A DNA stretch of 64,000 bases from an uncultured Collinsella sp. (GCA_959023295.1 CAUFBM010000004.1:62001-126000); one strand, 5' to 3'. Positions 41,767 to 50,260 are shown, counted from the first letter of the stretch. Notes: generated from the letters alone by a model not told the origin. Translations and numbers: made by a program.

Positions 41767-41804
41767 CTTATGCGCATGTTATAACTTGCCCGGAAGGATT
41801 CATC

Positions 41805-42884
41805 ATGCTCAGGATCGGTCTTCTTACCAGTGGCGGCGACTGTCAGGCGCTCAACGCCACCATGCGCGGCATCGTCAAAACGCTTATGACCAATAGCGAA
41901 GAACCTATCGAGATCTATGGTTTTGAGGACGGCTACCAGGGCCTTATCTACAGCAGGTTCCGCGTCATGACGCCCGCCGATTTTAGCGGAATCCTCACCC
42001 GCGGCGGCACCATCCTGGGCACGAGCCGCACGCCGTTCAAGCGTCTGGATACCCCCGAGGCCGATGGTGTCGAGAAGGTGCCGGCGATGGTCCACACCTA
42101 TCACAAGCTGCAGCTCGACTGCCTGTTTATGCTGGGCGGTAACGGCTCCACCAAGACCGCCAACCGCCTGCGCGAAGAGGGCCTCAACGTTATCGCCCTG
42201 CCCAAGACCATCGATAACGACACATGGGGCACCGAGCTGACGTTTGGCTTTACGAGCGCCATCGACGTCGCCACCAAGTGCATCGACGACATCCACACTA
42301 CCGCCTCGAGCCACGGCCGCGTGTTTGTCATCGAGATCATGGGCCACAAGGTTGGCTGGATCCCGCTGTACGCCGGCGTCGCGGGCGGCGCGGATGTCAT
42401 CTTGATTCCCGAGATCCCCTACGACATGGATAACGTCATCAAGACCATCGAGCATCGCATGGAAACCGGCAGCCGCTTTACGATTGTAGCCGTCGCCGAG
42501 GGCGCTATCTCCAAGGAGGACGCGGCGCTGTCCAAGAAGGAGTACAAGAAAAAGCTCGCCGAGCGCACGAGCCCGTCGATCGTCTACGACATCGCCAAGG
42601 AGATCGAGGCCAAGACCGGTCGCGAGACCCGCGTCGCCATCCCCGGCCACACGCAGCGCGGCGGCCAGCCCGACGCCCAGGACCGCATCTTTGCGACCCA
42701 GTGCGGCGTCGAGGCGGCTCTCGGCTGCCTACGCGGCGAGTTTGGCTACATGATTGCCCTGCGTGACGGCAAGATGTGCCACATGCCGCTCGAGGATGTC
42801 GCCGGCAAGCTCAAGTATGTCGATCCCCAGAGCGACCTGGTACGCGAGGCCAAGGCGTTGGGCATCAGCTTCGGCGACGAATAG
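41805..42884 (+). CDS. pfkA: 6-phosphofructokinase
   Basis: 359 residues. Phosphorylates fructose-6-phosphate in glycolysis. LTSGGDCQALNATMRG is the N-terminal phosphate-binding loop; GGNGSTKTANRL and LPKTIDNDTWGT form the active site. The glycine in GGNG favours ATP over PPi as donor, while the lysine in PKTIDND is typical of group III and PPi-using enzymes, so the donor is not settled. IPGHTQRGG is intact. SD GGAAGGA. Confidence 0.9.
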   Translation: MLRIGLLTSGGDCQALNATMRGIVKTLMTNSEEPIEIYGFEDGYQGLIYSRFRVMTPADFSGILTRGGTILGTSRTPFKRLDTPEADGVEKVPAMVHTYHKLQLDCLFMLGGNGSTKTANRLREEGLNVIALPKTIDNDTWGTELTFGFTSAIDVATKCIDDIHTTASSHGRVFVIEIMGHKVGWIPLYAGVAGGADVILIPEIPYDMDNVIKTIEHRMETGSRFTIVAVAEGAISKEDAALSKKEYKKKLAERTSPSIVYDIAKEIEAKTGRETRVAIPGHTQRGGQPDAQDRIFATQCGVEAALGCLRGEFGYMIALRDGKMCHMPLEDVAGKLKYVDPQSDLVREAKALGISFGDE

Positions 42885-42910
42885 CCTCGGCCGAAATCTA
42901 TCCCATCGGG

Positions 42911-43001
42911 CCCTCCGACCCCGCCCGACGTATTTCGATTTGGCTCCTCCCTTGACTCCGTCAAAGGTCGCCAATCGAAATCGTCGGGCGGGGTCGGAGG
43001 G
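42911..43001. repeat. Long inverted repeat after pfkA (20+11 bp arms)
   Basis: Outer arms 42911-42930 and 42982-43001 are perfect. Inner ATTTCGATTTGG and CCAATCGAAAT extend the stem to about 32 bp with a loop of about 25 nt. No T-run. Confidence 0.93.
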
Positions 43002-43064
43002 TCCTGCGTTTACATACTCGCCGAGGTTATTCGTCTTCTTGCTGCGGGTGCCTGGTCTGAAATT

Positions 43065-43133
43065 AAGTTGCGGTGAAATAGTTCCTGCATAGCCCGCAAA
43101 TGGCTGAAACTAGGAACTATTCCACCGCAACTT
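43065..43133. repeat. AAGTTGCGGTG inverted repeat, copy A
   Basis: Arms 43065-43086 and 43112-43133 match at 21 of 22. Shares its outer AAGTTGCGGTG and AATAGTTCCT with the copy at 58662-58728, and the outer 11 bp with the copy at 44288-44356. Confidence 0.93.
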
Positions 43134-43150
43134 ACTGAGTGGGAGCTCTT

Positions 43151-43266
43151 GGCTGCTACCTGCACTGACATTTGTCCTGAAATGGCTGGTCGTTAGGGGT
43201 TGCTACCGGTAGTTGCGGTAGGGTTTGAGCAGATTCTAACTAGAAATGGTGGTCGCTACCGGTTGT
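43151..43266. promoter_or_regulatory. Three GGYYGCTACCGGT direct repeats upstream of XRE gene
   Basis: GGCTGCTACCTG (43151), GGTTGCTACCGGTAGT (43198) and GGTCGCTACCGGTTGT (43251), spaced 47 and 53 bp, the last ending 52 bp before the start. Plausible autoregulatory sites. The rest of 42885-43317 is taken by the two palindromes above. Confidence 0.45.
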
Positions 43267-43317
43267 TCTCGGCATACTCGGCTCATTCGATTCGACCATC
43301 AAACGAAAGGAACCACC

Positions 43318-44238
43318 ATGGATCTTGCGATGGCACAGCGCCTCGTCGATCGCCGTAAAGCTGCCGGGCTTTCTCAGGAGGCGCTTGCTGCCCAGCTGGG
43401 CGTAAGCCGCCAGGCTGTTAGTAAATGGGAGCGCAGCGAGTCCTCACCCGATACCGATAACCTCATTGCGCTCGCCGCGCTGTATGGCGTGTCGTTGGAC
43501 AAGCTGCTATATGGGGAGGCGACCAACGATGCCGACGGCCCGGAGGACGGTAGCGCCGACACCGAGACGGCGGATGTGGCTGACGAGGCTGAGGATTCTG
43601 CCGAGCACGCCGATTGCGGTGACAAACCACTTGTCGATATTTCCCTCGCGCGCGGTATCCACGTCATTGATCCCAATAAAGGCGAGGAAGTCCATGTTGG
43701 TTGGAGCGGCATCCATGTGACCAACGAGCGCAAGGGCGAAGAGGTGCATGTGGGGCCGGGCGGCGTGCATATCGATACGCTTGAGGACGATGGACATAGC
43801 GTGCGTACCAATGACGACGGCACCGTCACCATCGACGGCGAGACGTTTTCCAGCTGGAAGGAAGCACACGACAAGCTCGACCATCATGGCAAGCATTTCC
43901 ACACCAAGGTCGGACGTGCATGGAACAAATTCCCCTTCCCCGCACTTGTCACTCTCGCCTATCTGGTGCTCGGCATTGTCTACGGCACATGGGGCATGGG
44001 GCTTTTCCTCGTCTTTTTGGTTCCCGTCTACTACGCGATTGGTGACTTTATCGATCGACGCCATTTGTCAAAGCTCACTGAATGCGTCTATTCAGCAGCC
44101 GCCATCGCTTGGTTCCTCTACATGTGGCTCTGTTTGGGACAGCCCCATCCTGCATGGATCATCCTCATCACGATTCCCATCGTAAAGGCGCTCATGCGCT
44201 GGTGTCGCAAACAATGGAAGTGCCGCAAACAGGCCTAA
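43318..44238 (+). CDS. Membrane-bound XRE regulator with internal repeats
   Basis: 306 residues from the ATG at 43318 (SD AAAGG). Residues 1-66: XRE helix-turn-helix (LSQEALAAQLGVSRQAVSKW). 67-103: acidic linker. 113-160: 18-residue repeats, GIHVIDPNKGEEVHVGWS, GIHVTNERKGEEVHVGPG, and a decayed third. 180-200: His-rich segment. 206-295: three to four membrane spans. The HTH would be cytoplasmic, so the beta-type repeats probably stay inside as well. Signal and targets unknown; upstream repeats suggest self-control. Confidence 0.82.
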   Translation: MDLAMAQRLVDRRKAAGLSQEALAAQLGVSRQAVSKWERSESSPDTDNLIALAALYGVSLDKLLYGEATNDADGPEDGSADTETADVADEAEDSAEHADCGDKPLVDISLARGIHVIDPNKGEEVHVGWSGIHVTNERKGEEVHVGPGGVHIDTLEDDGHSVRTNDDGTVTIDGETFSSWKEAHDKLDHHGKHFHTKVGRAWNKFPFPALVTLAYLVLGIVYGTWGMGLFLVFLVPVYYAIGDFIDRRHLSKLTECVYSAAAIAWFLYMWLCLGQPHPAWIILITIPIVKALMRWCRKQWKCRKQA

Positions 44239-44287
44239 ACCGCCCCAACCAGCCAGCGCCACTCATCCGACACCGCCCGCCCCTTCC

Positions 44288-44356
44288 AAGTTGCGGTGAT
44301 ATAGGGACTGTTTTGAGGCTCCAAAGCGCCAAACAGTCCCTATATCACCGCAACTT
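44288..44356. repeat. AAGTTGCGGTG inverted repeat, copy B (26-bp perfect arms)
   Basis: Arms 44288-44313 and 44331-44356 are exact complements with a 17-nt loop. It begins 49 nt after the XRE stop codon. Confidence 0.95.
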
Positions 44357-44418
44357 ACAAACAACTGGGCCAGTTCCGGCACGGAGATTAGCATTGAGCT
44401 GACCACGCGCCAAGAAAA

Positions 44419-44558
44419 GGGCCTATTTACTACGTTTAACTCGAGAGAGCCGACCATACCTGCCTTTTTCGAAAATCGACAGGCCTTCTACCTGCGGTTT
44501 TATTTTTCGTTTCCCCGGCATGGTTGAGAGTATCCAATTAAACGTAGTAGATAGGCCC
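44419..44558. repeat. Long inverted repeat sharing the core of the 7.4-kb element
   Basis: Arms 44419-44439 and 44538-44558 match at 20 of 21. On the minus strand its interior (44489-44504) is AATAAAACCGCAGGTA, identical to the core at 7442-7457 although the arms are unrelated. The 489-bp gap 44239-44727 is made almost entirely of palindromes: this one, copy B, a hairpin and E4. Confidence 0.9.
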
Positions 44559-44647
44559 GTTTTGTGGCATACGACCCATTCAATCCCAATCTCGAAGGCT
44601 AAAGAGAGCCTCTCATCCACGCCTGCGAGCAGAAGATAGCAAAGCAA

Positions 44648-44682
44648 CAAACGCCGGGCCACCTAATGGTTGTCCGGCGTTT
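44648..44682 (-). terminator. Hairpin downstream of the FtsX-type gene
   Basis: AAACGCCGG/CCGGCGTTT stem with a loop of about 15 nt; on the minus strand it is followed by TTTGTTGCTTT. Probable terminator of the ABC operon. Confidence 0.65.
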
Positions 44683-44727
44683 GCCCAGATAAAACCTGCC
44701 AAAATAAACCTGTCCCTTTTTGGCAGG
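44677..44727 (+). repeat. REP-like element copy E4
   Basis: GCGTTTGCCCAGATAAAACC, CCTGCCAAAA, TAAACCTGTCCC, TTTTTGGCAGG. It abuts the stop codon (44728) of the FtsX-type gene and faces copy E5 at the other end of the ABC operon in inverted orientation. Confidence 0.92.
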
Positions 44728-47493
44728 CTACTCGGCGCTTTTGAGGGCGCCGACCATGTCGATCTTGTTGAGCGTTCGATTGGTAGCGAGGTTGACGATA
44801 AACGTAAAGCCAAAGGAAAGCACCACGGCGAGCACGTAGCTTAGCGGCTCGACCTCGACATCAAAGTACAGCGACGGCATCTGCAAAATGTACGTAAAAC
44901 TCTCGGCCAGCAAGCCGCCCAGCGGCACGCCCAGCGCAGCGCCAATCGCCGTGAGGATCAACGTCTCCTTGTTGACGTAATGGTGCACCTCACCGCGACG
45001 GAAGCCCAACACCTTAATGGTCGCCAGCTCGCGCTCGCGCTCGGAGATATTCGTGTTGGACAGCGTAAACACCACCACAAACGACAGGCACGCCGCCATG
45101 AAGGTCACGAGCACCACAACCGAATTGATGATCGTAAAGTTCGCCTCATAGTTTTCCCAATGCTCGGCCGTACTCGAAATCGTAAGCCAACCGTCGCTCT
45201 TAAGATTCTTGCTAAACGCAATCTGGTCGGCCGACGAACCCTTAAGCAGCACAAAAACGCCGTTAAGGCGTGCGCTTCGACCAAACGCGCGCTCATAGGT
45301 GCCCTGCGTCATGTAAAGCGTGTTGCCCAGATAGTTAAGCGAAATGTCGCTGACTTTGACCTTGGCAACATTGAGCGACGAATTCTGGACGTGAGCCGTA
45401 TCGCCCGGCTGAATCCCCAGCACCAGCTGTGAACTTTTGCTCAGATACACGTCTCCGTCACGCAAAGGCAGCGGTTCTTTGGACTCATCCTCCAGACGCA
45501 CGTAATCGCCCAAGTCACTCGTGCGGTCATCGGGCACCACGATCAGCTGCACGGTCTCGCTCTTGCCGCCAAACGTAAAGGTGACGTTGTCGGTCATAAT
45601 CGGCAGGGTCGAGGTCACGGTCACGTTGAAATCATTGGCCGCGCTGCGCTCATCCAATGCCGCGCACGTCTGCGAAAAATCGTCGGGATTGGCGACCGCC
45701 AGCAGGTCGTAGCGCGTGATATGCCCGTACTGTTTGGGCGAAAGCGCCACCGACGTGTCGCGAATGCCCATACCGCAGATCACGAGCGCCGTGCAGCCGG
45801 CGATACCGAAGATGGTCATAAAAGCGCGCTTTTTGTAGCGGAACAGGTTACGTGCTGCCACCTTGTTTAAGAAGCCCATGCGGCGCCAGATAAATCCGAT
45901 ACGCTCGAGCAGAATGCGCGAGCCGGCGCGCGGGGCCTTGGGACGCATGAGCGAGGCTGGGGTCTCGGCCATCTCGTGGCGGCAGGCGATAATCGTGGCA
46001 CCCACCACGCCCACGGCAAACAGCGCCACCGACACGAGCGACGACACGATGTCGTACGAGAGCAGCATCTGGGGCAGCGAGTACATGTCATCGAACACCG
46101 TAAACAGGAACAGCGGCAGGCCCACAAATCCGATGATGTTGCCGAGCACGCCGCCGATCAGACATGCCCACAGCGCATAGTCCACGTATTTGGACAGGAT
46201 GCGCTCGCGTGAATAGCCAAGCGCCTTGTACAGGCCAATAAGCGTGCGCTCCTCCTCGACCATGCGCGTGGCGGTGGTAAGACTGATGAGCACAGCGACG
46301 ACAAAGAAGATAAATGGGAAAACCGTGGCGATGGCCTCGATCGAAGAACTGTCGCTCTCGACGCTCGAGTAGCTTGCGATGTTACCGCGGTCCTGAATGT
46401 ACCAGGTGCATTCGCCCAGATCGGAAAGCTCGGCGCGGGCATCGGCAAAATGCTGGTCGGCGGCGGCGCGGCGCTGGTCCAACTCGGCCTGAGCCTGGAC
46501 GCGCTCCTCGCTGCCCTCGGCCATACGGTTGATGTTATCCTGCTCGATCCCAAAGAGCATGGCGGCCTGACGCTCGGCCGTATCCAAGCTTGACGGCGTG
46601 TCAACCGTCAACTCCTGGACGCGCGCCTTCTCACGCTCCTCGCGGATCTTCTCGATGTTGCCTTTGACCTCGTTGATCTTTGTCGTGTAGGCATCTGAAT
46701 AGGAGTTAAGACTCTTGGCTCCCTCGACGATCGCGTGGACTGCGGAGTAGGAAGAAGATGTCGCGGCATCCTCGCTCACATAGAACTTATAGTCCGCAGC
46801 CGAAGCAGCGCGAAAGGCGTTGACTGTCGAGTCGGAGCTCACGTCGGTAGGATCGAGAACCTCGGCCGTGATGGTGTAGTCCCCATCGGCAAACTGGTCC
46901 TTGGCGCTTTGGTTCGACGAGCTCGCATCGTTGGCGGCAAAGCTCACCGTATCGCCGATTTTCTTGCCCGAAGCCTTCAGGAACTTCGAAGTCACCGCGA
47001 CCTCATCGGCGCTCTCGGGCAAATCGCCGTTCACGAGCACTGGCTGATCGATGTTCTCCTTGGAGAGACTTTGCACGACCACGCGCTCGCGCGTTGTGCC
47101 CACGGCGGTGTAGGCGGTCTCGGTGTAGATGCCCTCGGCCGTCTCGACGCCGTCGACCTCTTGGATAGCCGCAAGATCGTCGCGCGTAAGGCCATAGGTC
47201 GACTGCACGTTAATGTCATAGACATTCTGTTGGTCAAAGTAGGCGTCAACCGAATCGCACAGGTCCTCGCAGCCCGCCTTAAGACCGCACATCACGCTCA
47301 CGCCAAGCGCGGTGATGACCACGATTGACAAGAAGCGCTTAAGACTGCCGCGGATTGTGCGGTAGATGCCGCGGCGAAAAACCGTCGGCACTATATCGTT
47401 TGAGCTTTGGGCAGTACGGTAGGTCGCGAACTCCCGGTCGCGGCCCGCGTGCTCCGTATCATGGTTTTGGCTGTTTTGGCGATCTTGGTCCAT
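44728..47493 (-). CDS. FtsX-like ABC transporter permease
   Basis: About 921 residues with ten predicted spans: one N-terminal span, a large extracytoplasmic domain of about 320 residues with a coiled-coil stretch (about 260-350), two FtsX cores (PF02687) and a second external domain. YKALGYSRERILSKYVDYAL and IKVLGFRRGEVHHYVNKE are the coupling loops. This is the large MacB-like/BceB-distant type found with lipoprotein- or peptide-handling exporters. An in-frame GTG at 47505 would overlap the ATPase gene; the ATG at 47493 is preferred weakly. Bracketed by E4 and E5. Confidence 0.85.
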   Translation of the reverse strand: MDQDRQNSQNHDTEHAGRDREFATYRTAQSSNDIVPTVFRRGIYRTIRGSLKRFLSIVVITALGVSVMCGLKAGCEDLCDSVDAYFDQQNVYDINVQSTYGLTRDDLAAIQEVDGVETAEGIYTETAYTAVGTTRERVVVQSLSKENIDQPVLVNGDLPESADEVAVTSKFLKASGKKIGDTVSFAANDASSSNQSAKDQFADGDYTITAEVLDPTDVSSDSTVNAFRAASAADYKFYVSEDAATSSSYSAVHAIVEGAKSLNSYSDAYTTKINEVKGNIEKIREEREKARVQELTVDTPSSLDTAERQAAMLFGIEQDNINRMAEGSEERVQAQAELDQRRAAADQHFADARAELSDLGECTWYIQDRGNIASYSSVESDSSSIEAIATVFPFIFFVVAVLISLTTATRMVEEERTLIGLYKALGYSRERILSKYVDYALWACLIGGVLGNIIGFVGLPLFLFTVFDDMYSLPQMLLSYDIVSSLVSVALFAVGVVGATIIACRHEMAETPASLMRPKAPRAGSRILLERIGFIWRRMGFLNKVAARNLFRYKKRAFMTIFGIAGCTALVICGMGIRDTSVALSPKQYGHITRYDLLAVANPDDFSQTCAALDERSAANDFNVTVTSTLPIMTDNVTFTFGGKSETVQLIVVPDDRTSDLGDYVRLEDESKEPLPLRDGDVYLSKSSQLVLGIQPGDTAHVQNSSLNVAKVKVSDISLNYLGNTLYMTQGTYERAFGRSARLNGVFVLLKGSSADQIAFSKNLKSDGWLTISSTAEHWENYEANFTIINSVVVLVTFMAACLSFVVVFTLSNTNISERERELATIKVLGFRRGEVHHYVNKETLILTAIGAALGVPLGGLLAESFTYILQMPSLYFDVEVEPLSYVLAVVLSFGFTFIVNLATNRTLNKIDMVGALKSAE

Positions 47494-47498
47494 GGGCG

Positions 47499-48200
47499 CT
47501 ACCACTCGATCGTCTCGATAGGCACGGGATTTTGCTGGACCGTCTCGCTCTCCACGCGGCCACTCTTAAAGCGGATCAGACGATCGGCCATGGGCGCCAG
47601 CGCGGAGTTGTGGGTGATGATAATGACCGTGATGCCTTGCTTGCGGCAGGTATCCTGCAGCAACTGCAAGATCTGCTTGCCGGTTTTGTAGTCGAGTGCA
47701 CCCGTGGGCTCGTCGCACAGAAGCAGCTTGGGGTTCTTGGCCAGCGCGCGGGCGATGGACACGCGCTGCTGCTCGCCGCCCGAAAGCTGCGCGGGGAAGT
47801 TGGCGAGACGCTCACCCAGGCCAACCTGGCGAAGCGTCTGCTCGGCATCGAGCGAATCGGGGCAGATTTGCGCCGCGAGCTCGACGTTTTCGAGCGCCGT
47901 CAAGTTGGGGACCAAATTGTAGAACTGGAAGACAAAGCCGACGTCGGCGCGGCGGTATTCCACGAGCTGCGCCTCGTTGGCAGAGCTCACGTCGCGCCCG
48001 TCCACCGTCACGGTGCCGGAGGTCGCCGTATCCATGCCGCCCAGAATGTTGAGCGCCGTGGTCTTGCCGGCACCCGAAGCACCCAGAATGATGGCGAGCT
48101 CGCCGCGCTCGACCGTAAAGCTCGCGCCGTCGAGCGCATGAATGCGGGCGTCGCCCTCGCCGTATGCTTTGATGACGTCTTTGAATTCGATATAGGCCAT
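47499..48200 (-). CDS. ABC transporter ATP-binding protein (MacB/LolD class)
   Basis: 233 residues. Walker A GASGAGKTT, Q-loop FVFQFYNLVPNLT, signature LSGGEQQRVSIAR, Walker B LLLCDEPTGALDY, H-loop IITHNS. It partners the following permease, 5 bp away. This class drives mechanotransmission across the membrane rather than classical transport. First gene of the operon. Confidence 0.93.
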   Translation of the reverse strand: MAYIEFKDVIKAYGEGDARIHALDGASFTVERGELAIILGASGAGKTTALNILGGMDTATSGTVTVDGRDVSSANEAQLVEYRRADVGFVFQFYNLVPNLTALENVELAAQICPDSLDAEQTLRQVGLGERLANFPAQLSGGEQQRVSIARALAKNPKLLLCDEPTGALDYKTGKQILQLLQDTCRKQGITVIIITHNSALAPMADRLIRFKSGRVESETVQQNPVPIETIEW

Positions 48201-48250
48201 CGATTAATTCCCATCTGGTCGGATAACTCTTTAGTATTACCCATTTCCCA

Positions 48251-48300
48251 CCGACCAAAAAGGGACAGGTTTATTTTGGCAGGTTTTATATGGGGAAACG
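48251..48300 (-). repeat. REP-like element copy E5 (inverted)
   Basis: Read on the minus strand: CGTTTCCCCATATAAAACC, CCTGCCAAAA, TAAACCTGTCCC, TTTTTGGTCGG. It is the only copy in this orientation, 51 bp upstream of the ABC ATPase. Confidence 0.92.
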
Positions 48301-48401
48301 GCAGCTATAGATGAGGCTACGAGGAGGCAGGGAAATCATCGACGGGGTCAGGCCGACCGCCAAACACAACGCACGCATCTCTATCTGTCAGCCAAATCAT
48401 T

Positions 48402-48415
48402 CGAACAGCTGTTCG
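48402..48415. promoter_or_regulatory. SOS (LexA/DinR) box
   Basis: CGAACAGCTGTTCG is a perfect palindrome fitting the Gram-positive LexA consensus CGAAC-N4-GTTCG. It overlaps the promoter region; a TATGAT -10 lies at 48420-48425 or 48425-48430. It is 57 bp before the GyrI-like start codon. Confidence 0.75.
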
Positions 48416-48471
48416 TTTCTATGATATGATTCCGCTATCTAAGCAGGCCAATTCGCAGAAAGGCGGCCAAC

Positions 48472-49110
48472 ATGGCGTTCGACTTTAAGAAGGAATGCAA
48501 GGAGCTCTACAAACCTGCAAGCAAGCCGAGTATCGTAACTGTCCCGCCTATGAGCTACGTTGCCGTTCGCGGAAAGGGCGACCCAAATACCGAAGGTGGC
48601 GAGTATCAAAACGCCCTGCCGCTGCTTTACGGCATCGCCTATACCGTCAAGATGTCGAAGAAAGGCTCAAGGAGTATCGAGGGCTATTTCGACTTTGTGG
48701 TACCGCCGCTCGAGGGTTTCTGGTGGCAAGACTCCCCGAGCGGCGACATCGACTATGTACGCAAGGACGATTTCAACTTTATCTCGTGCATCCGCCTGCC
48801 CGATTTCGTCACCCAAGATGACTTTGACTGGGCAGTCGCGGAAGCCACGACCAAAAAGAAACTGGACTTTTCTGCCGTCGAGCTGCTTAAAGTTGACGAA
48901 GGTCTCTGCGTTCAATGCATGCACACCGGGCCCTACGACAACGAACCGGCGACCGTAAACGCTATGCATGAATTAATGACCGAGCAGGGCTATGTCCCCG
49001 ACTTCTCAGACTCCCGTTTACATCACGAAATCTATCTCTCCGATCCACGCAAATGTGCACCGGAGAAACTTAAGACTGTGGTTCGTCATCCTATCAAGCG
49101 CGCTGAATAG
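48472..49110 (+). CDS. GyrI-like small-molecule-binding protein
   Basis: 212 residues of the GyrI-like/SBMC family (PF06445). VPPMSYVAVRGKGDPN at the N-terminus, EGYFDFVVPPLEGFWW in the middle and QCMHTGPYDNEPATVNAMHE near the end match the two-repeat SHS2 fold. E. coli SbmC/GyrI inhibits DNA gyrase and is SOS-induced; this gene also has a perfect SOS box. Other members bind drugs, so a gyrase role is inference. SD AAAGGCGG. Confidence 0.85.
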   Translation: MAFDFKKECKELYKPASKPSIVTVPPMSYVAVRGKGDPNTEGGEYQNALPLLYGIAYTVKMSKKGSRSIEGYFDFVVPPLEGFWWQDSPSGDIDYVRKDDFNFISCIRLPDFVTQDDFDWAVAEATTKKKLDFSAVELLKVDEGLCVQCMHTGPYDNEPATVNAMHELMTEQGYVPDFSDSRLHHEIYLSDPRKCAPEKLKTVVRHPIKRAE

Positions 49111-49280
49111 CGTTGGGCGCCGTTCCGCGCATCAGGTTTTAGGCCAGGCAATCAGCCGCTCCAAGGTCATCTGGCAGCTTCCTTGACGCAGGTCATCGTA
49201 TCTTATAATTTTATGTCTCTAAAGCTGGAAAGCCTCTCAACGATGCGCAACTCCAGCTCTTTTAATATCAAGAGGCTTAA

Positions 49281-49406
49281 ATGAAATACCAGAAGTCGTG
49301 GATATCCATCAACGAACAGATAGCACTATTGACAGAAAACAAGGGTCTTAAGTGCTCTGATCAAAGCGAACTCGAGCAAGCTTTGGTCGAAGTCGGCTAT
49401 TACAGG
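49281..49406 (+). pseudogene. Truncated Abi_2 (AbiD/AbiF) gene
   Basis: About 42 codons (MKYQKSWISINEQIALLTEN ... VEVGYYR) match the N-terminus of Abi_2 abortive-infection proteins, normally about 300 residues. It keeps a TATAAT -10 (49203-49208), SD AGAGG and ATG, but similarity stops at GYYR. The frame then runs antisense into the 3' end of ogt, whose stop is at 49422. A deletion or rearrangement removed about 85% of the gene. Confidence 0.65.
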
Positions 49407-49421
49407 CAAAGTACTCGAGCG

Positions 49422-50000
49422 TCACTCCTCGTACGCGCCCTCAAGCCGAAGCAGCCACTCCTTGCGGTCAAGCCCGCCGGCATATCCGTTGAGCGATCCG
49501 TCGGCCGCCACCACGCGATGGCACGGCACGATAATCGAAACTGGATTACGCGCGACCGCAGCCCCCACCGCACGGGGGGACACAACGGGCGCTTCATTTC
49601 CCGGCACACAATGTCGAGCCGCAATACGCTGGGAGATCTCACCATACGTAGCGACTTCGCCACGCGGGATAGAAAGCAGCTCAAACCAAACCTCGCGCTG
49701 AAACGCCGTGCCGATCATATGCAACGGCGGCGTAAACCGAGGTTCCTGCCCTGCAAAATAAGCATTCAGCCAAGCCCACGAACGCTCAAGCACCGAAGAG
49801 GCCACACCATGGGCCGGATTCGCCGACGACATACCGCCAATACCGGAAACCGCGTCGGCGCCTTCAACATGTTCGGAGTCTTCCCGTAGAAGCGTGGAGC
49901 CAAAATGCTCCTGCCCCTCAAACCAAAGTCCCGTCAGACCGCGGCCATCAGCGGCAAGCAGGATTTCGCCCAAAGGCGAAGCAAACGTCGTCGTGACCAC
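49422..50000 (-). CDS. ogt: Methylated-DNA--protein-cysteine methyltransferase
   Basis: 192 residues. A suicide repair protein that moves O6-methyl groups from guanine to its own cysteine. Active site IIVPCHRVV, then LNGYAGGLDRKEWLL. The N-terminal 'ribonuclease-like' domain is present (MVTTTFASPLGEILLAAD, GLWFEGQ). An inserted segment of about 25 residues (GADAVSGIGGMSSANPAHG) makes it longer than the 160-170 norm. No ada regulator is attached. SD AAAGGAGCC. Confidence 0.92.
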   Translation of the reverse strand: MVTTTFASPLGEILLAADGRGLTGLWFEGQEHFGSTLLREDSEHVEGADAVSGIGGMSSANPAHGVASSVLERSWAWLNAYFAGQEPRFTPPLHMIGTAFQREVWFELLSIPRGEVATYGEISQRIAARHCVPGNEAPVVSPRAVGAAVARNPVSIIVPCHRVVAADGSLNGYAGGLDRKEWLLRLEGAYEE

Positions 50001-50260
50001 CAGCGGCTCCTTTCAAAACTCCGCACCATAATACCGCGAATTGTGCAGACAACCCCAATCGACCCCAAAGTCACCTCGGGCAGCAGGCGCGAAGCGCCGC
50101 AGCTGCCGGCCGCGCCCCACAGTCCCCCAAGGCGGCAGGCGCAAAGCGCCGGGGCCGCCGCCGGGACCAGGGCCCGTAACGGCCACGTGCTCCCACATCA
50201 GCCCAGCGGCCCCAACCAACAACGGCCCCATCGCAGGCCGCTCGCAGCAGCGTCACCGCA
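50001..50260. other. GC-rich gap with paired GCAGGCGC hairpins
   Basis: No gene seen. GCAGGCGCGAAGCGCCG (50083-50099) and GCAGGCGCAAAGCGCCG (50135-50151) are near-identical small hairpins 52 bp apart. The rest is very GC-rich sequence upstream of ogt. Confidence 0.6.

Noticed and set aside
44423..44662. 79-codon minus-strand frame in the XRE/FtsX gap
   Set aside because: Runs through a long inverted repeat and a hairpin; better explained as structural repeat DNA.
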